A stretch of DNA of 64,000 bases from an archaeon (GTDB lineage Archaea > Thermoproteota > Nitrososphaeria > Nitrososphaerales > Gagatemarchaeaceae), in the NCBI GenBank assembly GCA_016432545.1, contig CP066694.1, positions 806,001 to 870,000 on the forward strand, read 5' to 3'. The notes under the pieces were generated by a model. The model was not told where the DNA came from. It did no database searches and saw only the letters and a list, made by a program, of their open reading frames with translations. The position numbers were made by a program, and so were the translations under genes. This document shows positions 16,469 through 24,915 of the stretch, one piece after another (the stretch's first letter is position 1; every line of letters begins with the position of its first letter).

Positions 16469-17840
16469 TGCGAAGCGAGCGAAGGCGGGCGGCGCAGGCG
16501 CGGAGGTCCCGGAAGCTGGCGATGTCCTTCCTCCACCTGAGCGGGCCGGTGAGGGCGCGGGCTCCCCTTAGGGACCTCGTGCGGGCCGACTCGAGGGAGT
16601 CTCCCAAGCCGACGACCGCGACCGCGCGGGAAGACCCCATCAGGGTCCGTCCTGAATCGACGCGGACGTCCATTGGGAATATCTTGAGCTTGTCGGGGCT
16701 CGCAGCGCCCATGGCCACCGCGGCAGAGAGGTCAATCGGGCTACCGTTCGTAGGAACGCCTGGCCCTGTCCCGTATCCTTCCGGGACCGCGCAGGTCACT
16801 ACCGAGGCCTTCCTCGAGAAGCGGATCGACCTTAGCGAGCCGTCGAGGATGCGGTGGCAGACGTCTACGAAGTCGTCAGCGATGGTCGACAGTATGCTGA
16901 TGACCTCGGTGTTGCCTCCCCTGCTGTTTCGCTCCAGTACCTTGAATCCCCTCCGGGTGTGCATGATCGCGTCGTACAGAACGATGCCCCTCAGGCCGGG
17001 CTCTGAGCCGCGCCCCCTCCACTTCCTGAAGGAGGCTTCCTCGGCCGAGACGAGGCGCTCCCACTCGGTCAGCGAGATGAAGGGGAGGCGCTGTGAGGGC
17101 GCTCTGTAGCTGCCCATTCCGCCGGTCAGCTTGCCCTTGTTCCCGTCCAGGGCCCTCTTGTAGTCGCGGGTCAGCGGGGCGGCCACGAAGTGCTTCCCGT
17201 CGCTGAACGCATGGAAGCTCGACTCTTCGCCCTCGACCCTCTTCTCCACCACGACGCGCCCTCTGGAGAGGGCGTCGAGGAAGAACGCCGAGGTCTCCTG
17301 GTCGGAGCGGAAGTCCTTCCCCCAGACGCCCACGCCGGCTCCCCTCGCGGGAGCGTCCGGCTTTACGACGACCTCCCTGAACTCCGAGGCGGTCTCGCGG
17401 AAGTCTCGGAGAGCCTCCGACTGAGAGTGGTATCGTGCGGCGTCGAAGACCTTGTAGTCGGGGTTGGCTCCCTTGAAGATTCTATCGAAGAGGGACCTCT
17501 GCTCGGCCTTGCTCCTCTCCACTGCGAACTTCTTCGAGACGCAGAGCATGGGGATCCCAACCTTCTCGAGGGAGTCACGACCCCCCGCGGTCACGAAGTC
17601 CTCGGTGTCGGTCAGGCCGAAGGCAATTCTTTCCTTGTACCTGCTCGCAAAGAGAGCGACGTCGGTCAGGTTCAGGTCGGGCACGACCCTGTGCGCCTTG
17701 GCTGCGGAGAGGTTGAACGGGTTCTGCTGCTTCTCGACCACGTAGAACTCTGGGACGTACTTCTGGGACCTCCGGAGGGCGTCGACCATAACGGGGGAGC
17801 TGAGGCTCTTCGAGACGATCAGGACGCCTACTTTGTCCAC
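16458..17840 (-). CDS. purD: Phosphoribosylamine-glycine ligase, divergent form
   Basis: PurD couples phosphoribosylamine with glycine to make GAR. The ATP-grasp part is clear: VVVKPDAPARGAGVGVWG, RDYKRALDGNKGKLTGGMGS and a metal site region VLERNSRGGNTE. The N-terminal domain is unusual: the family VGSGGREHA start and GPExPL loop are not seen, and the protein opens VGVLIVSKSLSSPVMVDALR. A TATA box 26 bp before GTG 17840 supports that start (460 residues); an ATG at 17903 is the alternative. It supplies the one step missing from the main operon. Confidence 0.82.
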   Translation of the reverse strand: MDKVGVLIVSKSLSSPVMVDALRRSQKYVPEFYVVEKQQNPFNLSAAKAHRVVPDLNLTDVALFASRYKERIAFGLTDTEDFVTAGGRDSLEKVGIPMLCVSKKFAVERSKAEQRSLFDRIFKGANPDYKVFDAARYHSQSEALRDFRETASEFREVVVKPDAPARGAGVGVWGKDFRSDQETSAFFLDALSRGRVVVEKRVEGEESSFHAFSDGKHFVAAPLTRDYKRALDGNKGKLTGGMGSYRAPSQRLPFISLTEWERLVSAEEASFRKWRGRGSEPGLRGIVLYDAIMHTRRGFKVLERNSRGGNTEVISILSTIADDFVDVCHRILDGSLRSIRFSRKASVVTCAVPEGYGTGPGVPTNGSPIDLSAAVAMGAASPDKLKIFPMDVRVDSGRTLMGSSRAVAVVGLGDSLESARTRSLRGARALTGPLRWRKDIASFRDLRACAARLRSLRTSA

Positions 17841-17863
17841 GTTCGCCGGACACACCTGGCAGG

Positions 17864-17869
17864 TATAAA
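17864..17869 (-). promoter_or_regulatory. TATA box of purD
   Basis: TTTATA on the minus strand, centred 26 bp before the GTG at 17840, points to a leaderless purD mRNA starting at that GTG rather than at the upstream ATG. Confidence 0.6.
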
Positions 17870-17998
17870 CTGGTTTCAGCACGGCCGCCCCTCTTTGGTT
17901 CATCCCGGCGCATGGCCCCTTACTACAGAGGGCGGTCTCTGACGTCGGGCAGGCGACCTTCAGACGACATATTAGGCAAGTAGGGTTTCGGGCACCAG

Positions 17999-18472
17999 AT
18001 GGAACAGGGACCAGGCCAGGAGCAGACGGTTGAACCGATCATGAGCAAGGCGGTGATGGCCGTGGACGTCAACACCAGCGTCCAGGACTGTTCGAAGGCC
18101 ATGGCCAAGAGGGGGGTCAGTTGTGCAGTGGTCACCCAGGGAGGGACTGCGATCGGCATCGTCACGGAGAGGGACCTCGTCGCGAAGGTGCTGGCGGACG
18201 CCGTGGACCCCGGGAAGGTCTTCGTGAAGGACATCATGTCGACCCCCCTGATCACCGTGCCCGCGGAGGCGACAGTGGGGGAAGCTGCGGCCCGGATGGC
18301 GGAGTACAGGGTCAGGAGGTTGATCGTCGTTGGAAAGAGCGGTGGGATGGTCGGGATAATCACCACGGGAGACATCGCACGCTCGCTGGCGGAGAAGCAC
18401 GGCTACAGAGAACCGAAGTTCAACGCCCTCGCGAGGTACAAGGATGGGGTCGAGGAAGGCCCGTACAGATGA
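17999..18472 (+). CDS. Two-CBS-domain protein
   Basis: The 157-residue protein consists of a CBS pair: domain 1 around residues 10-72 (IMSKAVMAVDVNTSV to IGIVTERDLVAKVL) and domain 2 around 77-135 (DIMSTPLITVPAEATV to VGIITTGDIARSLA). CBS pairs bind adenosyl ligands such as AMP, ATP or SAM and work as energy or nucleotide sensors. There is no fused effector domain, so its partner is unknown. Its position next to the purine genes makes a nucleotide-sensing role attractive, but that is inference. It ends directly against the convergent hsp20 gene. Confidence 0.9.
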   Translation: MEQGPGQEQTVEPIMSKAVMAVDVNTSVQDCSKAMAKRGVSCAVVTQGGTAIGIVTERDLVAKVLADAVDPGKVFVKDIMSTPLITVPAEATVGEAAARMAEYRVRRLIVVGKSGGMVGIITTGDIARSLAEKHGYREPKFNALARYKDGVEEGPYR

Positions 18473-19063
18473 TCAGCCGACCCGGAGCTTGACGCCGCCG
18501 TCGGCGCGGGATTTGAGAGGGATGGTTACCTCGAGTACTCCGTTGTTGTAGGTGGACTTCGCCCCCTTGGGGTCCACGGTCCCGGGAAGGTCCAGCTCCT
18601 TGTAGTATCGGTGCTCCTCCCTTTCGACTGAAATGACCAGGGACCTCTCGTTGACCGTGAGGTCGATGTCCTCCTTGCTCACGCCAGGGAGCTCTGCGAT
18701 GACCCTGACCTCCTTGTCCGAACTGACCACGTCCACGAGGGGCTCGCGCTTGTCCTGGATCTCCTTCCACGGAGTCCCCCCTCCCTTTCTCACGTTTCCG
18801 AATTCCCTCACCACTGGCTTTCCGTCCGGGCCGATGGTGACCGAGTAGCCGTAGACGATGGGGCCGATCTCTTTCTTGGTGGAGCCGTCTGGTGACTTCG
18901 ACTCGCGCACGAGGCCTTTTGGCAGATAGCGCTCGAGGTCCTTGAACTGCTCAGAGAAAGCCCTCTCCATCTGCTTCATCATCTCGTCGATGTCCGGCAG
19001 GCTCCAGGGCCCGACGGGATGCCCCCTGCGTTTCTTGTCAGCGTCTTCTGAGTCGTCTTCCAA
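18473..19063 (-). CDS. Small heat shock protein (Hsp20/alpha-crystallin)
   Basis: The C-terminal part (about the last 90 residues) is an alpha-crystallin domain, with EVRVIAELPGVSKEDIDLTV, then LVISVER and NNGVLEVTIPLK. Such proteins hold unfolding proteins in large oligomers. The N-terminal part is Lys- and Pro-rich with an amphipathic helix (DEMMKQMERAFSEQFKDLE). The frame is open to ATG 19162, which would overlap the divergent htpX start codon; an A/T-rich TATA-like element near 19090-19098 and TTG 19063 make the 196-residue form more likely. Pairing with the HtpX protease suggests a shared stress response. Confidence 0.85.
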   Translation of the reverse strand: MEDDSEDADKKRRGHPVGPWSLPDIDEMMKQMERAFSEQFKDLERYLPKGLVRESKSPDGSTKKEIGPIVYGYSVTIGPDGKPVVREFGNVRKGGGTPWKEIQDKREPLVDVVSSDKEVRVIAELPGVSKEDIDLTVNERSLVISVEREEHRYYKELDLPGTVDPKGAKSTYNNGVLEVTIPLKSRADGGVKLRVG

Positions 19064-19160
19064 GGTCGTTCGTAGAGGCGCGGGGGTGGGATTTATTTTT
19101 TCGGTCGCAGTCTGGAACAAGGTTTTTACATCGGGCGAAGGGCCGAATTTCTGCACGGTC

Positions 19161-20060
19161 ATGACTGCTTCAATCTACTTCAGGATGACGCTACTGTTCA
19201 CAGTCCTCACTGGGCTGCTCCTCGGGTTGGGATACCTGGTCGGCCTCTATTTTGGGAGCCCGCTGCTCTTTACCGGCGGAGCACTCGTACTCGCTGCCCT
19301 CTTCAACTTCATCTCCTACTTCTACGCGGACTCTCTGACCATCAGGGCGACGCGGGCGAAGATCATCACGGAGGAGCAGAGCCCTGTCCTGTTCAGGGCG
19401 GTCAGGAACGTCGCGCAGAAGGCTGGGATACCCATGCCTAGGGTGGGGGTAGTGGACTCCCCGCAGCCCAACGCGTTCGCGACGGGGAGGGGCCCAAACA
19501 AGGCGGTCGTCTGCGCCACCACAAGCATCCTCCAGACCCTGACGCCTGAAGAGCTGGAGGCTGTGATCGGGCACGAAATTGGCCACGTCGTCCACAGGGA
19601 CGTGCTGATGTCGAGCATCGCCGCCACGATGGCGGGCGCCATTTCCTACATTGGGAACATTGTGCTGTACTCCCTCTGGTTCGGAGGCGGAAACAGCAGG
19701 GACAGGGGACCTTCTCCTCTTCTGCTGGCAGCGGCCGTCCTGGTGCCCCTGGGAGCGGTGTTCGTTCAGTTGGGGATAAGCAGGGGGGACGAGACGACCG
19801 CAGACGAGTATGGGGCGAAGCTGACTAGGAACCCTGGCGGGCTCATCAGCGCGCTTCAGAAGATCACCTCGAGGGCTCGGACGAGTCCAATAGCCAACAG
19901 GAAGGGACGGGGGCCGTCGCCGGCGACTTCGTCGCTCTGGATCGTCAACCCGTTCAGGGGAAGCTCCCTGGTCGAGCTCTTCTCCACCCATCCATCTCTG
20001 GAGCACAGGGTGGAAAGGCTGAAGCGAGTTGCGCGCGAAATGAACCTGTACGTGCCCTAG
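19161..20060 (+). CDS. htpX: HtpX-type M48 membrane metalloprotease
   Basis: This membrane-embedded zinc protease degrades misfolded membrane proteins. Two N-terminal transmembrane segments (about residues 8-30 and 37-56) precede the zinc motif HEIGH at 138-142 and two more hydrophobic segments (about 155-170 and 183-197). The third ligand is the Glu of DETTADEYGAKLT. The length of 299 residues is usual. The frame is open far upstream, but ATG 19161 is the family start. It is divergent from hsp20. Confidence 0.95.
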   Translation: MTASIYFRMTLLFTVLTGLLLGLGYLVGLYFGSPLLFTGGALVLAALFNFISYFYADSLTIRATRAKIITEEQSPVLFRAVRNVAQKAGIPMPRVGVVDSPQPNAFATGRGPNKAVVCATTSILQTLTPEELEAVIGHEIGHVVHRDVLMSSIAATMAGAISYIGNIVLYSLWFGGGNSRDRGPSPLLLAAAVLVPLGAVFVQLGISRGDETTADEYGAKLTRNPGGLISALQKITSRARTSPIANRKGRGPSPATSSLWIVNPFRGSSLVELFSTHPSLEHRVERLKRVAREMNLYVP

Positions 20061-20497
20061 CCGAGGAGAACTCTTGCCAGCGCCAGGATGGCGCCGACCT
20101 CCAGGACTTCGTCCTTCTCAGCGGGCTGGGCGCTTGTCTTGGCCGGCGGGTTCTGAGTAGGCTGTCCCTGCAGAGACAGAGACGGGAAGATCGGCCCCGG
20201 AAAGAGGGCCGGGGTGTACGTCGGGTTCGATTTCGATGCGGATGACGCTGAAACGGCCGCGAGCAGAGCAGCGGCCGGGTCGGGTTCAGTCGATGTCTGC
20301 GACGTAGGAGGGGTTGCCCTCTGTACCGTGCGGGGGCCGACCCGCGTCCCGACCGGGGGGAGCTTCGAGGTGAACCTGCGCGAAGGGATGAGGGAGACAA
20401 CGGCGAGGAAGACCCCGAAGAAGGCGACGAAGATCGACTTCGAGCCTATTCCTGCGAGGACGACGAGTATCGAGAAGAAGAGAAGGCCTCGATTCAT
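20057..20497 (-). CDS. Membrane protein of unknown function with Pro/Thr/Ser-rich tail
   Basis: The 146-residue protein opens with two closely spaced hydrophobic segments (about residues 4-18 and 20-38, IFVAFFGVFLAVVSLI), followed by a low-complexity stretch rich in Pro, Thr, Ser and Gln and a short hydrophobic C-terminus. I do not recognise a family. The frame runs on upstream into the tRNA-Val gene, so ATG 20497 is the sensible start. Its stop overlaps the stop of convergent htpX. Confidence 0.6.
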   Translation of the reverse strand: MNRGLLFFSILVVLAGIGSKSIFVAFFGVFLAVVSLIPSRRFTSKLPPVGTRVGPRTVQRATPPTSQTSTEPDPAAALLAAVSASSASKSNPTYTPALFPGPIFPSLSLQGQPTQNPPAKTSAQPAEKDEVLEVGAILALARVLLG

Positions 20498-20542
20498 TGA
20501 GACGGTTCTGCCTCCAGATCGTAATAAGGATTGAGAGAGTGG

Positions 20543-20665
20543 TGGGCCGGGGCGGATTTGAACCGCCGACCTTGGCGCGACAAGGCGATTCGCCGTATCC
20601 TGCCAGCTGGTGTCAGAGCTTGACGGGGTTACCCTGACGTCCAAACCATGCTAGACGACCGGCCC
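20543..20665 (-). tRNA. tRNA-Val(GAC) with three introns
   Basis: The 123-bp gene folds to a 75-nt tRNA once three introns are removed. The acceptor is GGGCCGG/CCGGCCC with A73, the anticodon loop CTGACAC (GAC, Val) and the T-arm GGCGG-TTCAAAT-CCGCC. Inferred introns are 16 nt between 28 and 29 (AGGGTAACCCCGTCAA), 15 nt at the canonical 37/38 (CCAGCTGGCAGGATA) and 17 nt between 42 and 43 (AATCGCCTTGTCGCGCC). With these removed the anticodon stem is TCGCT/GGCGA, fully paired. The first and third intron positions match those of the tRNA-Val(TAC) gene at 58.9 kb. An ATAAAAG box lies upstream. Confidence 0.9.
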
Positions 20666-20752
20666 GATTCGGCGAACCGCCCTACGGCCCGCTTTTATCC
20701 TTACACGGGCTCAGGGACGGCTGATTGCCCACTCTCCTGCCGGTCGCTTCGA

Positions 20753-20760
20753 TTAAATAA
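20753..20760 (+). promoter_or_regulatory. TATA box of the HMG-CoA reductase gene
   Basis: TTAAATAA is centred about 31 bp before the ATG at 20788, with no Shine-Dalgarno sequence between, which suggests a leaderless or nearly leaderless transcript. Confidence 0.55.
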
Positions 20761-20787
20761 CTAGCGGACTCGACGAGGTCCACTGGC

Positions 20788-22065
20788 ATGAAGGAATCGT
20801 CCGAAGTTCCTGGGTTCTACAAGCTCTCCATGGAGGAGAGGCTCGAGGTAGTGAAGAGGCTCGCTGGGTTGACGGACGAGGAGGCGCAGTCGATCGCCAA
20901 CACCGGAGGGCTTCCTGCGGACGTCGCCAACCGCATGATCGAGAACGTCGTCGGCGGGATTACGATCCCGATGGGGATAGCGACCAACTTCAAGGTGAAC
21001 GGGAGGGACTACATCGTCCCGATGGCCCTCGAGGAGCCGTCGGTGGTGGCGGCCGCCAGCAACGCGGCGAAGATGGCGAGGGTCAAGGGAGGGTTCGAGG
21101 TCACGAACACGGGCCCGGTCATGATCGGCCAGATCCAGGTGGTGTCAGTCGAAGACCCTGAGGGCGCGAAGTCGAAGCTACTCGGGAAGAAGGCGGAGAT
21201 ACTCAAGAAAGCGAACGACCAGGACCCGATGCTCGTCTCGCTTGGGGGAGGGGCCAAGGACCTGAACGTGAAGGTCCTTTCGACACTCAAGGGGCCGATG
21301 GTCGTCGCGGAGCTGATAGTCAACACAGGGGACGCGATGGGGGCCAACGCAGTCAACACCATGGCCGAGGCGGTCGCCCCCATGGTCGAGGAGATAACCG
21401 GGGGCCGGGTCTTCCTCAGAATAATTTCGAACCTGGCGGACAGGCGGCTCGTCAGGGCCAAGGCCGTCTTTGAGAAGGAAGCGATCGGAGGCGAGGCGGT
21501 GGTGGACGGTGTGGTCTACGCATACGCCTTCGCGGACGCGGACCCGTACAGGTGCGCGACCCACAACAAGGGCATTATGAACGGGGTCGTCGCGGTCGCG
21601 ATCGCGTGCGGGCAGGACATCAGGGCTCTAGAAGCGGGGGCGCACAGCTTCGCTTCAAGGACCGGCAAGTACAAGCCGCTGACCGTTTGGGAGAAGGACT
21701 CGAACGGAGACCTTGTGGGGCGCCTCGAGATGCCGATGGCCGTGGGACTGGTCGGAGGAGCCGCACGGACTCATCCTGCGGCAAGGGCAGCGATCAAGGT
21801 GCTGGGAGTGAAGACTGCGACGGAGCTGGCAGAAGTGATGGCGGCCGTGGGCCTCGCCCAGAACTTCGCGGCCCTGAGGGCGCTGGCCAGCGAGGGGATC
21901 CAGAGGGGACACATGAGGCTGCACGCAAGGAACATCGCAGTCTCGGCGGGCGCAAGCGGGGAGATGATCGAGGCGGTCGCTGCGAAGATGATCGACGAGA
22001 AGAAGATTAGGTTCGACAGGGCAAAGGAGCTCGTCGAAGAGATGTCAGGGAAGACTCGGGCCTAA
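20788..22065 (+). CDS. HMG-CoA reductase, class II type
   Basis: The enzyme reduces HMG-CoA to mevalonate, the entry to isoprenoid membrane lipids. The sequence is of the class II group: NRMIENVVGG, IPMGIATNFKVNGRDYIVP, LEEPSVVAAAS (catalytic Glu near residues 82-83), THNKGIMNG (Lys), GQDIRALEA (Asp) and GHMRLHARNIA (His). The class I archaeal hallmarks are absent. The length of 425 residues fits class II. In an archaeon the natural direction is biosynthetic, although the family was first described as degradative. It stands alone between a tRNA and dedA. Confidence 0.93.
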   Translation: MKESSEVPGFYKLSMEERLEVVKRLAGLTDEEAQSIANTGGLPADVANRMIENVVGGITIPMGIATNFKVNGRDYIVPMALEEPSVVAAASNAAKMARVKGGFEVTNTGPVMIGQIQVVSVEDPEGAKSKLLGKKAEILKKANDQDPMLVSLGGGAKDLNVKVLSTLKGPMVVAELIVNTGDAMGANAVNTMAEAVAPMVEEITGGRVFLRIISNLADRRLVRAKAVFEKEAIGGEAVVDGVVYAYAFADADPYRCATHNKGIMNGVVAVAIACGQDIRALEAGAHSFASRTGKYKPLTVWEKDSNGDLVGRLEMPMAVGLVGGAARTHPAARAAIKVLGVKTATELAEVMAAVGLAQNFAALRALASEGIQRGHMRLHARNIAVSAGASGEMIEAVAAKMIDEKKIRFDRAKELVEEMSGKTRA

Positions 22066-22088
22066 TCGGCGCGGCAGGAGAACACCCT

Positions 22089-22856
22089 TTGGACCCTGGG
22101 AGCGGCGAGGGTGGGCCGAATGAGAAGACAGGTCGTGCCGACCCCATCGTTCCGAGGAACAAGTATCTGTTGGCGATCGCCATCGTCGCCTGCGCGCTAG
22201 GGGCCCTCCAACTCGCGCATCTTCTGCAGGTCCCGTTCGGAGCACTGGGCTCGGAGGGAGGCTCCGTGATACCTACCGCGGCGCTCCTGGACTTCATGAG
22301 GACCTACGGATACCTGGGGCTCTTCGTTCTGATGACGCTGGAGAGCGCGTCGCTTCCGATACCGAGCGAGGTGATCCTTCCATTTGCGGGAGTCCTCGCA
22401 TATCTGGGTGCGATCGGCTTCTGGGAGGGAGTCGTCGTCGCGACCCTGGGGGCCCTGGTTGGGGCGCTGGTCGACTATTATCTGGCAAAGGCCCTGGGGA
22501 GGAGGTTCGTCCTGGCGATGCTGAAGTCTTTCGGGATGGGGAAGAGCGGACTCGACAGGGCGGAAGGGTGGTTCGAGAGGTCCGGGAGGTGGACCGTCCT
22601 TGCGGCCAGGTTCGTCCCGGGGCTGAGGTCGGTGATCTCCCTTCCGGCGGGCCTGTTCAGGATGGGGCTCCTCGAGTTCGTCGTCCTCACCGCGGTGGGT
22701 TGCGTCGTTTGGAATGCCGCTCTGATCTACGCCGGAGTACTAGCGGCCACGGGGATCACGTCGCCCGAGGGGTGGGTGGCTGGAGGAGTCCTTCTCGTAG
22801 GGGCAGCGTACGTGGCGTACTACGTCGCCGGGGCAAGGCGCCCTCGCATCTGCTAG
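22089..22856 (+). CDS. DedA-family membrane protein
   Basis: The 255-residue integral membrane protein has the DedA/VTT core: an amphipathic re-entrant segment with [17 protein letters not shown] (about 92-108), then [19 protein letters not shown] and a second re-entrant [18 protein letters not shown]. Members act as lipid flippases or scramblases, some of them for isoprenoid lipid carriers. The start is TTG 22089, 23 bp after the HMG-CoA reductase gene, so the two may be co-transcribed; a link through isoprenoid lipids is only a guess. Confidence 0.9.
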   Translation: MDPGSGEGGPNEKTGRADPIVPRNKYLLAIAIVACALGALQLAHLLQVPFGALGSEGGSVIPTAALLDFMRTYGYLGLFVLMTLESASLPIPSEVILPFAGVLAYLGAIGFWEGVVVATLGALVGALVDYYLAKALGRRFVLAMLKSFGMGKSGLDRAEGWFERSGRWTVLAARFVPGLRSVISLPAGLFRMGLLEFVVLTAVGCVVWNAALIYAGVLAATGITSPEGWVAGGVLLVGAAYVAYYVAGARRPRIC

Positions 22857-24508
22857 TCTGGGCTCATCGGGATCTTGACGCCCTTGGCCTTCGCGGTCCT
22901 GATCGCCTCCTCGTAGCCTGCGTCTGCATGGCGCGCGACGCCGGTCCCGGGGTCGTTGGTAAGGGCCAGCTCGAGCCTCTTCTCTGCCTCCGGAGTCCCG
23001 TCTGCGAGGACGGCAAGGCCTGCGTGAATCGAATATCCGATGCCGACCCCGCCTCCGTGATGGACCGAGACCCAGGAGGCTCCAGAGACGGCGTTCAGGA
23101 GCGCGTTGAGGATCGGCCAGTCGGCGATCGCGTCGGACCCGTCCTTCATCCCTTCGGTCTCGCGGTAAGGAGACGCCACGGAGCCGGAGTCGAGGTGGTC
23201 GCGGCCGATGACCACGGGTGCTGAGATCGTCCCGTCCCTCACCATCGCGTTTATCGTCTTCCCAAACCTCGCCCTCTCTCCGTATCCGAGCCAGCAGACG
23301 CGGGCCGGGAGTCCCTGGAACTTGACCTTCTCGTGCGCCATGCGGATCCACCGGGTGAGGGATGGGTTGTCGGAAAAGTCTCTCAGGATAGCTTCGTCGG
23401 TTGCGTAGATGTCCTCCGGATCTCCCGAGAGCGCGACCCATCGGAAGGGCCCCCGCCCTTCGCAGAAGAGGGGTCGGATGTACTCAGGGACGAAGCCGGG
23501 GACCGAGAACGCGTCCGCCACCCCCGCGTCCTTCGCCATCTTCCTGATGTTGTTCCCATACTCGAAGGCCACTGAGCCCTTGCTCTGGAAGGAGAGGATC
23601 GCCCTCATGTGGGAGGCGATCGAGCTCATCGACCTCTCGAGGTAGGACTTCGGGTCGGACGCCCGGAGCGCGGAGGCTTCGGAGGGGTCCAGGCCGAGGG
23701 GGATGTATCCTGAGAGGGGGTCGTGCGCCGCTGTCTGGTCCGTGATCACGTCGGGGACAAATCCCGAGCGCAGGAGGGAGGGAAGGACCTCCGCGGAGTT
23801 CCCCAGGAGGGCGACAGAGAGAGGCCTCCCCACCTTCGCCGCCGTGCGCGCAAGCTCGAGCGCCTCCTCGGGGTCCTCCGTCTTGAGGTCGCAGTATGAC
23901 TTGTCCAGACGTCGTTGGATCGCCCTGGCGTCCGCCTCGACGACCAGAGCGACGCCGTCGTTCATCGTCACCGCAAGGGGTTGGGCGCCCCCCATCTCTC
24001 CGAGGCCGGAGGTGAGGACGATTCTGCCTTTCAGAGAGCCGCCGAAGTGCCTCGAGGCCAGGGCGGCGAGCGTTTCGTAGGTGCCTTGGAGTATGCCCTG
24101 GGTCCCGATGTACATCCAGCTCCCCGCGGTCATCTGACCGTACATCGTAAGGCCGCGTTCCTCAAGCTCGCGGAAGTAGGCCCAGTCGGCCCACTTTGGG
24201 ACTATCATGGCGTTGGAGATCAGCACTCGCGGGGCGCTTGGGGTCGTCCTGAAGACGCCCACCGGCTTGCCGGACTGGACGAGGAGAGTCTCGTCGTTCT
24301 CGAGGGACTTCAGGGTCTTCACGATTGCGTCGTACGCCGGCCAGCTCCTGGCTGCGCGCCCAGTTCCGCCGTAGACGATGAGTCGCTCAGGGTCCTTTGC
24401 GACCTCGGAGTCCAGGTTGTTCATCAGCATCCTTAGGGCCGCCTCCTGGTGCCAGCTCTTGCAGGAGATCTCTGGTCCGCGCGGGGCCCTGACCTGGTGC
24501 CTTTGCAC
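22853..24508 (-). CDS. hutU: Urocanate hydratase
   Basis: HutU hydrates urocanate to imidazolonepropionate using tightly bound NAD+. The N-terminal [40 protein letters not shown] and the [20 protein letters not shown] segment are family hallmarks, and the length of 551 residues is standard. It starts at GTG 24508 behind a CTTAAATC-type TATA box about 24 bp upstream. HutI, HutH and HutG lie next to it, completing the pathway. Confidence 0.96.
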   Translation of the reverse strand: MQRHQVRAPRGPEISCKSWHQEAALRMLMNNLDSEVAKDPERLIVYGGTGRAARSWPAYDAIVKTLKSLENDETLLVQSGKPVGVFRTTPSAPRVLISNAMIVPKWADWAYFRELEERGLTMYGQMTAGSWMYIGTQGILQGTYETLAALASRHFGGSLKGRIVLTSGLGEMGGAQPLAVTMNDGVALVVEADARAIQRRLDKSYCDLKTEDPEEALELARTAAKVGRPLSVALLGNSAEVLPSLLRSGFVPDVITDQTAAHDPLSGYIPLGLDPSEASALRASDPKSYLERSMSSIASHMRAILSFQSKGSVAFEYGNNIRKMAKDAGVADAFSVPGFVPEYIRPLFCEGRGPFRWVALSGDPEDIYATDEAILRDFSDNPSLTRWIRMAHEKVKFQGLPARVCWLGYGERARFGKTINAMVRDGTISAPVVIGRDHLDSGSVASPYRETEGMKDGSDAIADWPILNALLNAVSGASWVSVHHGGGVGIGYSIHAGLAVLADGTPEAEKRLELALTNDPGTGVARHADAGYEEAIRTAKAKGVKIPMSPD

Positions 24509-24579
24509 GTGAGTTAGAGGCTCACTCTCGATTTAAGAGTTCACGAGAATCGTCTCTTTCTGTACATCTCGAGGCAGTC

Positions 24580-24813
24580 CTATGGACCGGACTGGCGCTG
24601 TTCCGTCGGCCTCGAAGGCAGTGCGAGGCCGTAGACGAACATCCCAATCCCGACGGTGGTGATGCCGGCGGCGACGACGATCAGGGCCAACAGTGCGGCG
24701 AAGTTGCCGGATTCTCCGAAAATCACGCCCACTGCGAGGACGGCGATTCCAAAGAAGAAGGTCCCGAAAGCTATCAGCGCGGCCCCCAGCCCGATGATGA
24801 GCGGCCTTTGCAC
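24580..24813 (-). CDS. Small two-helix membrane protein
   Basis: The 77-residue protein has two strongly hydrophobic segments (about residues 4-32 and 39-65) rich in Gly, Ala and Ile and a short charged tail. I do not recognise it. It lies between divergent hutU and hutI transcripts, in the same orientation as hutU, but a transport role is not supported by its size. Confidence 0.55.
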   Translation of the reverse strand: MQRPLIIGLGAALIAFGTFFFGIAVLAVGVIFGESGNFAALLALIVVAAGITTVGIGMFVYGLALPSRPTEQRQSGP

Positions 24814-24915
24814 CAGGCGCCCGCAGTCTGCGGGCCGGATTAAGGGTTGCGCAGTGGGAACCGTGAAGCGCTGGAAGGCTTACGAGTGGGCCCTCATCGG
24901 GGAGGCGCGGAGAGA

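Noticed and set aside
15586-17109. 507-residue forward ORF across purH and purD
   Set aside because: High-GC shadow frame over two genes with clear family identity; Arg/Gly/Pro-rich composition.
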